This document shows, piece by piece, positions 55,395 to 64,000 of a DNA stretch of 64,000 bases. Each line of letters opens with the position of its first letter. Position 1 is the first letter of the stretch. The DNA is taken from assembly GCA_033297075.1 (NCBI GenBank), contig MU858130.1:1-64000 (forward strand). Reading direction: 5' to 3'. A model generated the notes under the pieces. The model was not told where the DNA came from, searched no databases, and worked only from the letters and a program-made list of their open reading frames with translations. The DNA is from Rhypophila decipiens (Eukaryota > Ascomycota > Sordariomycetes > Sordariales > Naviculisporaceae). Both the position numbers and the translations under genes were made by a program.

Positions 55395-57518
55395 ATGCGT
55401 CGCATCACATTCAGCTATCCCATCTCGAGGGAGTACCCATATGACTGGTTCCCTTGGGTAGTTGTCATTGGCGGTACGGTGTTCACCGTCTTGTTCTCGG
55501 TATTCAGCCTGGCAACAAAGGGTTACTACCTTGAGTAAGACATTAGCCCAGCTCACACATGACATTTCGGAGACAAAGAGCCTAACGCTGTCGCGCAGGG
55601 TCATGTTCACGAGGAACCCCAACGTGACCGAGGCTGAGCTTTACTGGTTCAGTCGGGCCCCATTTTCCTGGACAGATCCAGTTGAGTTCCTTCCCTGGCG
55701 AGGACGTCCACGTAACTGTACCTAACTGGCAACCTCAGCTATCCGCCACCTGCCAAGCAGCAGAAATTCAAGTCGGAACCAGTGAGCCATCTTTCATTAT
55801 TTCTACGGGTTACACCACTCATCTGACTGCTCAACAGGCATCTTCACCGACAAACTGTGGAGGGCTTTCACCATCTCGCGGGTCAACATCCGGGGTGACC
55901 AAGACCCAAGCCATGAAGTACTCGAACCTGTTTTGGTATACAAGAACAACGTCCTGGAGGACTGTACCGTCGGGAGGATAGTGATTAGTGTGCGGAATGA
56001 GACTACGCTTGCCGGGCAGTATATCATGTCCCACGAGCGCTTCATGGACCGACTTAATGTTTGGGTAAGCGATCTTTGACCAATCAGGTGGATTTGGGAT
56101 TCGAAATCGCTTGCTGATAGTACTGCAGGCCGAGGTAATATGCAACGTCAACACCGATCCTCCAGCTCAGATTTACCTGTCAGCCAGATTGACGAACCGC
56201 TACGGCACATGGCAGGGCGATGCTGGCGTCATCAACAATCCCAGCACAGTGACTGATAGCATGAGAAAGCGATCCGGCGTGATAGTCGGCGAGTTTCTCC
56301 TCTCCCTGTCAGACCAGCTTATCAAGCGGCAACAGCAGCTTCTGACCAGGGCCACGGTGGACTCGAACCCTGATCTTGTCCCGGCTATCTACCGTAGGTG
56401 GATAAAACATGAACTGAATCCATCATGGATAATAACCGAACTGACGCCCCTTACTCTTGAGAACAGAAATCACACATAACCACTCCATCGCCGATATAAC
56501 CTCGCCCGAATTCCTCGTGGGCACAAAAATGACACCCGCCGCCCGTGGTCCCTCCACAGCAGCTGGGTCGACCCAGCAATTCAACGACTTTGACTTGACC
56601 CCGCTAAACTTGCCACCCACCAAACCGTCACTCTCGACCGGAGAGCTGTCGTCGAGTCCCGTCCCACCCATCATCGACCGCATTGCCAAAGTGTTCTACT
56701 CCCTCTTGCTCGCTGACCTCGGACAGCCAGACGACACAGTAGTGACCTCGCGAAATATCCTTGTCGACTGGACGGACGAGCTCATGAAGCTGAATGACGA
56801 AGCTACAGGCGTGCCTAGGGACTGGACGTATATCAACTACTGGAAGGATGCTACCGTTGATATGGCGCTTCCTTCCAAGGATAATGGGACTGCCTCGCCC
56901 GCAGGGGCATCAACTATTGCTGGTGGCATTGGTAGTGATTGGACGAGGAGTACTATCTATACGCAATACACTTGGTACGTTCACCTGTTATCCACTGGCA
57001 GCTCATGTCTTCTTTTGTCCGTACCCTTGATCACACAGTATTCCATTCTCAGGCAATACGATTACTGACAATCCTCAAGCCAAGTCCCCAAACAACGCGT
57101 CACGGGCTCAGTCATCCTAGCAGTCTTCATATCGGACCTTGTCCTGCTCCAAGCCCTCTGGACGATTTTCACATGGGGCACCATGTGGTGGATGCAGAGA
57201 GGCAACTCGAAGAAGAGAGATACAGTCATGTATTGTCAGGGTTGCGTTGCTGAATTTGACGGTCGTGTCCGTGGAGGGGGCCGGTGTGATGAACAGGATT
57301 GTGAGGATACCTGTGGAGGTGGAAGGCTCAAGAAATGGACCACAAACACTGGGAGGGGTATCAAAGGGCTGGGGAGGTCCCTTACGGGATTGACTGCCAC
57401 TGAGGATACAAGTACCAAGGCCGGCAAGTCGTTTGGTTCTGTGTTTGGAAAGGGGTCTAGCTCCGATAATTCTGCTGCAGCTACAGTCGTGGATATTACT
57501 AACGGTGGTAGGTTATAG
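55395..57518 (+). CDS. Fungal-specific integral membrane protein, six exons, one frame break
   Basis: Exons: 55395-55534, 55599-55781, 55838-56064, 56129-56393, 56467-56974 and 57080-57518; donors and CTAAC/CTGAC branch sites support each intron. The protein starts MRRITFSYPISREYPYDWF with one membrane helix (VVVIGGTVFTVLFSVFSL), then a large, probably extracytoplasmic region with motifs of a widespread fungal family (ATCQAAEIQVGT, LEDCTVGRI). A second helix near the C-terminus (GSVILAVFISDLVLLQALW) precedes a cytoplasmic tail. In exon 2 the frame must change by one surplus base, best placed at the CCCC/TTTT runs 55658-55666. Function is unknown; about 570 residues. Confidence 0.65.
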
Positions 57519-58210
57519 TGTGCGAGGCAAGGCACTTGTGCTAGGCTGCTAGCCCTTGATATATGATGGAAGATGTCATGTTGTAACTTTGTTCTTAAAC
57601 GATTTCTTTTCCATTAACATAAACATGCTTGGAAAGATAGCTTTAAGTATGATGCAAAAATCATCATAATCGGAAGTATTGCCGGTGGTCTGGGGCTGGA
57701 TCGATCTATGGAGGCCACCTCCGAGAACTGCGTGTGCATCATCGGTCCTATTTCTCTTGTTCCGCCTACGAAATTGCACCAAACAACCAAAACGGGTTAC
57801 ACAACAGACGGCTAGGCTGTCCACCAATACAAGATCGCCAATCTGCACTGGTAAGAACGTGGACAGTTCCCCCGTTCCCGCATCAGCCCGCATCGTAGCT
57901 TACATCTAGCGCATGAAGCGACGTACTTTTCGATGCAGCCGCACGGAGGCTTTACTGGACCGGGACGTGGATCGATTGTCCCAAAAACGCCACCGACGAA
58001 AATGTATTGCATCTTTTACGGCTGCTGCAGGAGTCTAGACCTTCTATAACCCTTTCTTCAACTAAGGGTCTTGGGAAAACGTGACAACTCTTCGGAACAG
58101 AAAACCTTCATAAGGACTAAAGTCCCAGTCCAAGGATATTCACTCGGCTGTGTCAAAGCTAGAGAATTATCACTACCCTAGAGCTTCAAGTTGCTCTCTT
58201 TTTTCCCATC
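57519..58210. other. Intergenic, 692 bp
   Basis: This is the spacer between two plus-strand genes. No gene is supported. Confidence 0.45.
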
Positions 58211-59157
58211 ATGATGTCTCCATCCTCTAAAATGCATGTCCGACCAGCCACAATAACTGACATTCCAGCGCTTGCTGATATCGGATACAAGGCATTTTTC
58301 AACGAGCCAATAGATGGCCACTGGTTTCCCCTCAAGGAGCAATACCCACACGACTACTATCGCTCGTTCATAGACGAGCTTTCACTCCGTCTTGTTACAC
58401 CGGGCAATGTAACCATGGTGGTTGAGCTGGAAGACCAAGATGCAAGAGGTCAGAGACCAGAAAGTGCCGCGTCTTCCAAAGGGACCGCTGAACAAAAGAA
58501 CGACCCTCCAAATACGAGGAAAACAAAGAAGGAAGTTGTAGCCTATCTGGTCGCCATCAGACATGGTCTATCGGATGCATCGCCAAAGTTACAGAAGAAA
58601 TGGAACCCAGATACACCACTGAAGAGTAAGTCCCAGCTCCATCTCAATCTCCAAGTCAAATGGACAAGTTACTCACCACCCTGTTTATCGGCAGAACTTA
58701 GCCGAACATTTTTGGCCCTCCCTTCGTCCTCGCTACACAACCGCGCAATGTCCAGCAGCACAATAGCGTCCTACTATTCCCAAGCTGCCAACATTTACAA
58801 CGACCACATGGAGCACGACTCACTAGGAAAAGCAAAAGCATGGATGGACTGTCGATTCTTGGCAGTCCATCCAACCCACCAACTCAAAGGGTACGGCGAG
58901 AACTCATCGAGTGGGCTGCTCACACTGCTGCCATGGAAATCGTACCGATGTTTTTTGATACCACCGATGTAGCGCTGCCGCTTTATGTGCGCGGTGGGGC
59001 GAGGGTTATTGGGACTATACAGTTACCCGAGCAGATTGTTCATCTCGAGGGAGAACGAGATGGGAATGTCAAAAAGATTGAGACGCTGGAGGTGAAGGTT
59101 TTGAAGTGGAAGAGGGAGTGGGCAACGACTGAGTTGGTTGCAAGGGCTCGTTTGTGA
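58211..59157 (+). CDS. GNAT-family N-acetyltransferase, frame broken once
   Basis: Exon 1 runs to 58625, a 69-bp intron covers 58626-58694 (GTAAGT donor, CAG acceptor), and the second exon runs to 59157. The start is HVRPATITDIPALADIGYKAF, the typical N-terminus of fungal GNAT proteins. The core is CRFLAVHPTHQLKGYG, the acetyl-CoA-binding R/QxxGxG/A region, and the continuation RELIEWAAHTAAMEIVP then LPLYVRGGARVIG lies in another frame. One base is missing at the GG at 58895-58896; without the shift the protein would end about 20 residues later and lack half of the fold. The likely real length is about 292 residues. The substrate is unknown. Confidence 0.7.
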
Positions 59158-62100
59158 TTAGAATTACCTTGTCAAGGCACTTGTGTAATTTTCTTGGTTC
59201 TTCCTGTCTTTCATTTTTGATCTTTTCCCTGACGATGTTGATGTATTGCTGCTGGCAAGTTCAGAAGCAGCGAACCGATCGCCAGCTGGCGGGGTAAAGG
59301 GAGTGTTAGCTTCATTATCAACAGACATTCGGGAGTAAGTAAAAACAGTATGAAGGTGAATCACTTGCGATGAGAAAGGAAGTGCGATACTGTACCAGTG
59401 ATTTCTTCAGTTGGGGTATTAGTAACACACTGGATATCGCTACCTAATGCCATTCAATCGTGCGTTGTTCCATAAGGACGGGAGCCAGTTATTGTGATAC
59501 AGTGACAAAGATCTGTTAGAGTACGAAGCAGCTCATGAACGAAAAAGAGACCATCATGATCTCTTCGACCACGCTGCCTTTGTTGCGAGGTGTTAACATG
59601 AGACTCGGTCCATGACTAAAGCCAAGAGGGACCGGAAAGATCGGAAGTAACAAGAAGGTATGTTCACACACTTGATTGTAGAATCATTCTCAGAATTCCA
59701 TAGTCCCATATACCGAGGGAAAGAGTCCAAGTGATGATGGTGTCTGAATGAGCAGCCTCTTGGTATCGCCTGTTATCATGTAACCTTATGGACACTAAAT
59801 TTTACGGTGTGGGCAAAACCGCAACGTCTAGTAATGTAGGTGCCTGAATAATGTGGAGAAAATAAAGCTTTCACCAGAGGCCTCCATGCCATGATGCCGT
59901 CGTTCAGGAAGGGCCAAGATGAAAACTTCAGGATTTGATGTCTCAAGCACCATTAGCAATCAAAGCCACTAGCCATGATCTGCACTTGACGTTGTAATTC
60001 CGTAGTCAGGCAGTAGCTGTCCATCGAATTTCAGATCCAACATCAATGACGAACCTGACTACTCAGTTTACGATAGAGTTCCATTCGGCAAGGTGACGAT
60101 CCTACGAGAAGTGTAGGGTAGCCGCGAAGGAGCAGGCAGTGTCGTTACAGTGTGGTCTCTCGGGGTTAGGAGTTTGGGCGTGGCCGTCGGTTTGGTCAGT
60201 TTGGATGGAGGCGACCCGTAATACCATTTCCCATTGTAGTTCTAGTGGTTAATAGGTTACAGTCCACACATGGTGGTGAGAGGTTTTGCATCCATACGAT
60301 GGGCTAAAATGGTGCAGATGCTGTAAGACAGGTGTAGATCGTTAGCGTTGTGAATAATTACGACCCAAGAGATGCAGTGTGCCGGCCTTGTTCTTGGGAG
60401 GCGGGGATAGGAGAATGCGGTGGACTGATAGTCTTGTTAGTACGGAGGTAAGAAAGGTTCAGATCCATGTTCTGTTGGGGGCCATTTGTTTCTTGGCCAG
60501 GACACGATTTGTCGCTCTGATCCTACGAGACGGATCACAAGCCGTACATATCAAGCAGGAAAATCAGGGGCGGCTGTGTTCTTCACTCCCAGCAAGAGTG
60601 CTATGTTGGGAGCGCTGTCAGCTCGGTTTGGACGCTTTCCGTGGGTGGCCGGACCAGGGCAAGCTGTGAATCCCGCGGGGGTGTTAGTGCCAGCGTCTAT
60701 CGGCTTCGGTGGTCTAGAATTTCCCCATGGCGCCGGGTAGTACCCGGCATCCTCCAGGCCTGCATTTGGGCCGAGAGACCCGAGTCATAGAGACCATTCC
60801 TTCGCATCTATGAGCCGGTCAAACACGAGTAATTGACTGCAGATGATACGGCTCCTGATATGGGATGCCTATCCCTGATCCTGATTGGGCGTTCTGTTTT
60901 GGGATTAGCGTGGACGTTATCTGTAAGACGGTTCTTACAAGCTTGAGCCCGAGAGAAAAGTTGCGGTTGCACCTGTATTCGTAAAGAAGTCTACTACAAG
61001 TCCCATGCAGGGATCTCACATCTCGGTGTGGTGGACCGAAAATACGTTAGAAAATAGAAATTGGACATCATGTCGTCGTTAAATGTCATTTACACTGATC
61101 TTGTAAGGTCATTTCCTAGACTGAGTTGTATCCTAGTCGGGCACATTCCCACCTTAAGGTATTAATGCAATTAGTGGCCACTACCCATGCTACTCATAAG
61201 GTAGTGTTCATTGGGGGCGGAGCATAGAGAAGATCTGATCGTTCGATGTCGAGTGCAGAAAACAAGAAAGAGACAATTTCTGGGTATACGACTCTGGAGA
61301 AAACCGTCCGGCTTGATCATGCCTTCTGGCTATCCATCAAGCTGTTGGCACATTGGTCGGGAATCCGGCCCCGTGATATTGTTTAGCTATCCCCAGTTTC
61401 ATCACTGAAATGGTATGCGCTAGCAGTCTACCATGTACAGTGTAGGGACCAGTAGTTGCCTGGAAACTTGGTTGTATCCACCTTGATACCAGGCAACAGA
61501 ATAAAGATGCAGTGACCTGGCTTGGCGTAGCGCTAAAGGCTTGAGCACTAGTATCATACACTCTCAGAACGACCAATGATGAGGATTACCTAACCCATTA
61601 CAACTTCACGGGATCCGTGACGGCCGATGGTGCGGTGATGGGCGTTGCGCATGCCTTCGTCCTCTCGCTTTGTGCCAAGAGTTAGGCGCAGAGTCTCTAG
61701 GTGCCATTGGTTTCCAGGCACGGAACCTTCCGAGATTCGAGGACTTGTGTATGAGCTAGCTTCGTGGAGTGAAATGCCTTTTCTCAAAGTGTGGTGTGGT
61801 TATAGGTTCATGTCGTCTCGTCAGGGGGCTTCGCCCCAACTGCTCCGCTGGTCTAGGACATCCAAGACCTGAAGAACGGTCGACTGGATCATACAGTATA
61901 CTTTTGGGTGTGTGAATTGCGTTCTCATCACAATGATTCGATATCCTCTATCAAAGTGAGGATGAATGCATCTCGGGAAATATCCTCAAGAAAGCGCCGT
62001 TTACCTGTGCTCGCCTTTTTGTCTCAAGTACGATACCGATCATCGGGGTTATGGTATGTCCGTTGCTTGGGCTTGGCAGCAGGAATAATGGGTAATGAGA

Positions 62101-62608
62101 CCAGGCATTCTTGCTCTGTCGGGCGGCCGCTCTGGTGGGAACACTGATCACTGTGGCTTGTTGCATGGGCAGTCTCGAGTTTATGTTGGTTTTTTCTTTC
62201 TTTCTTCCTGCAGCCCACTCAAAAGGAAGATGCCGGGAAAGGATTTAGATTGGCGGAGACTAGTCCCTAATAGGCTTGGGGCACCAGGGCTTCCAGGTGT
62301 CAGGGGAAAGGGGAAAGGGCGCACTACCTAGCCCATGCCCATCACTCAGGAGGAAGAGGATGATCAAGGATCCCATATAACTATGTACCGATTCAGTACA
62401 GATCCAGGCCCATGACAAATGTGAATCCTGCTACTACCGTACGCGTGTTTAAAGTTTGACTGTACTACAGCACTTGCACTCTTTTGGACACTGACAGGAG
62501 ACTCAGCATCCATTACATAACATTTGCAACGCCCAATATCAGATGCTATTTGCTTAAAGTTGCGTGGTAGAATATCAAGATTCCCGTCCCCGTTCTCTTC
62601 AGCAAGAC
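59158..62608. other. Long gene-free stretch, 3.45 kb
   Basis: Only short open frames without recognisable features are present. I see no transposase, tandem repeat or convincing RNA gene. It includes the promoter of the zinc-cluster regulator at its right end. Confidence 0.45.
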
Positions 62609-64000
62609 ATGGCCCCCCAGGTGCGGTTTGTTGACGACGGAGAGAAGTTAAGGACCAACAAGCGCAAGGATCCAAGGCAGCAAGCAATGCCCGGCAAAGT
62701 CAAGGGGAAGCGAGAGCGTGCTGCCCACTCCAAGGCCCGGACTGGATGCCGAACCTGCAAGTAAGTTCCACATCGACTACCTTGAGTCTTGGCATGGACT
62801 GACTTGCTCTGATCACAATCTCCAGGGCTCGCCGGATCAAATGTGACGAGAAACAACCGGCCTGTCTTCGATGCACGAGCACAGGGAGGACTTGCGAGGG
62901 CTACGAACCACCGAATCCCACACGCTGGCTCGTCGTCACCGGCCCATCCCAACCGAAGCTTCCTCCTCCCCCAATCCACTCCATTCTACCGACAGCATAT
63001 CCAGATTGTCTCCTCGAGGACGGTTATGTCAAACTATCCTTTGACTTCTTTCGCAACGTCGCAGCCCCTGAGCTCTCGCACTTCTTTGGCAAGTCCTTCT
63101 GGTCTGAATCTCTCCTCAGTACCAGCCATCAGTTTCCGGCCGTCATGTCAGCTATCCTGGCCCTGTCGAGCCTCCATCGGCGGTTCAAGGACGGCCTGCC
63201 CATCAAGGGGGATGTCTTCGCCGGGAGGCAGTACGAAAAATCACTCAAGCAGCTGATCCGATCCATCTCGAGTACGACGGACAAGTCCCATTCTCGCATC
63301 ATGTCTCTCCTGTGCGGCGTCATCTACTCTGTTATCGAGGTGCTCCACGGTAGTTGCAACCAAGCCAGACGGCACTTGGACGGAATCATTCGACTCTTGA
63401 ATGAAGAGAAATCTGCCAAAACGGCGAACGGAGGCAGTGAGGAGGTCTTGGTTGCCGACAAAGTCATGAGAGATCTGCGTGCCATCATCACGCGCTTCGA
63501 TATTGAAGCTGCCACATACTCGAGCCGTCGACCACCGCAAATAGCACTGGAGCCACTCGAACCACTTGGGCCGCAGAGGTCACCTTCTCCTGTTTCGAAC
63601 CTTGATGAAATAGAGGCCGAGCTTTGCAGGCTCATGCTGCATACCATCAACTTGATATACGCAGCGAAGCCTTACCGCTACGAGGGACTGGGCGGGCCAG
63701 TTCCAGACCAGCTGCTCTACGATCAGGAAAATATCATCCGAAACATGTCCTTCTGGTGGGCAACTTACGAGTCCACCTTGAGAGAGGCAGCTACTGCTTC
63801 ACAGAGCAGCGATGATACTCGGCGTGCTGTATCCTTGATTGTTCACTATCATACAACTTGGACGTCACTCAACGGCTGCATCTATCCTAGCGAGACTGCT
63901 TACGACGCATACTTGTTCAACTTTTCCGAGATAGTGCATTACGCTTCCCTCCTCAATGGTGGTGATAGCAACCCACCGCAGACATATCACTCTTCATACC
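62609..64000 (+). CDS. Zn2Cys6 transcription factor, 3' end outside window
   Basis: Exon 1 is 62609-62760 and exon 2 starts at 62826 and stays open to the window end; the 65-bp intron (GTAAGT donor) splits the zinc cluster, a common position. The joined motif has the six-Cys spacing (CRTC, IKCD, ACLRC, RTC) of fungal binuclear clusters, preceded by basic residues (KVKGKRERAAHSKARTG). The following region (LSFDFFRNVAAPELSHFFG, HQFPAVMSAILALSSLH) is the fungal-specific regulatory domain typical of this class (Fungal_trans_2-type). It is a nuclear DNA-binding regulator; no target is evident from nearby genes. Confidence 0.9.

Noticed and set aside
60230..60303. tRNA-like stretch: 7-base acceptor pairing CCCATTG/CGATGGG and a TCTAGTGGTTA box
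   Set aside because: The T-arm does not pair, the B box is poor (GGTTTTGCATCC) and no clear anticodon stem forms. At best it is a tRNA relic.

Overview
The window is a stretch of filamentous ascomycete nuclear DNA, most likely from a Sordariomycete. The gene content points there: HET-domain proteins, a CBM1-tailed acetylxylan esterase, an RTA1 protein, a Zn2Cys6 regulator, a TMEM53/PaxU-like hydrolase, a CFEM-like surface protein, and short introns of about 50-110 bp with GTAAGT/GTGAGT donors and CTRAC branch sites. Almost no housekeeping genes are visible, and spacers are long. This looks like accessory or variable chromosome territory. No species is claimed.

Layout. 0.2-5.7 kb: two large fungal-specific proteins of unknown function on the plus strand; the first ends in a domain resembling the HicA fold. 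5.8-14.3 kb: four secreted or surface genes (CFEM-like protein, M35-like metalloprotease whose HExxH motif is built across an intron, multi-exon cysteine-rich secreted protein, mucin-like single-pass protein). 14.6-16.8 kb: first HET gene. 17.9-19.3 kb: a decayed copy of the 3' end of the 9.8-12.3 kb gene, a 380-bp hAT-type MITE beside it with perfect 8-bp target duplications, and a small broken membrane-protein gene. 20.1-26.5 kb: F-box protein, interrupted TMEM53-like hydrolase, AAA-ATPase (Rix7/NVL-like) fragment, acetylxylan esterase. 27.8-36.4 kb: three neighbouring genes encoding a helical N-terminal region plus a protein-kinase-like domain, with different degrees of catalytic-motif decay. 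37.0-39.1 kb: second HET gene. 39.7-46.5 kb: a broken charged/coiled-coil gene followed upstream by a SNF2-like helicase with a proline-rich N-terminus, both on the minus strand. 47.9-57.5 kb: small cysteine-rich secreted protein, Ser-Gly-repeat GPI-anchored protein, RTA1-like transporter, duplicated Cys-module secreted protein, fungal-specific membrane protein. 58.2-59.2 kb: GNAT acetyltransferase. 62.6 kb to the end: Zn2Cys6 transcription factor, cut by the window edge.

Two themes stand out. First, a set of genes plausibly connected with recognition, defence or surface biology (two HET proteins, the kinase trio, the helicase pair, secreted Cys-rich proteins) lies together. A joint function is inference only. 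Second, at least six reading frames are broken by one-base length changes, most of them at short homopolymers, and there are two N gaps, one flanked by a 52-base G run. Many apparent pseudogenes here may therefore be base-call errors. In-frame stops at 19088, 22909, 40356 and 41585 are not of this type and are better candidates for real decay. Splice sites and starts were placed by eye; no database search was possible.
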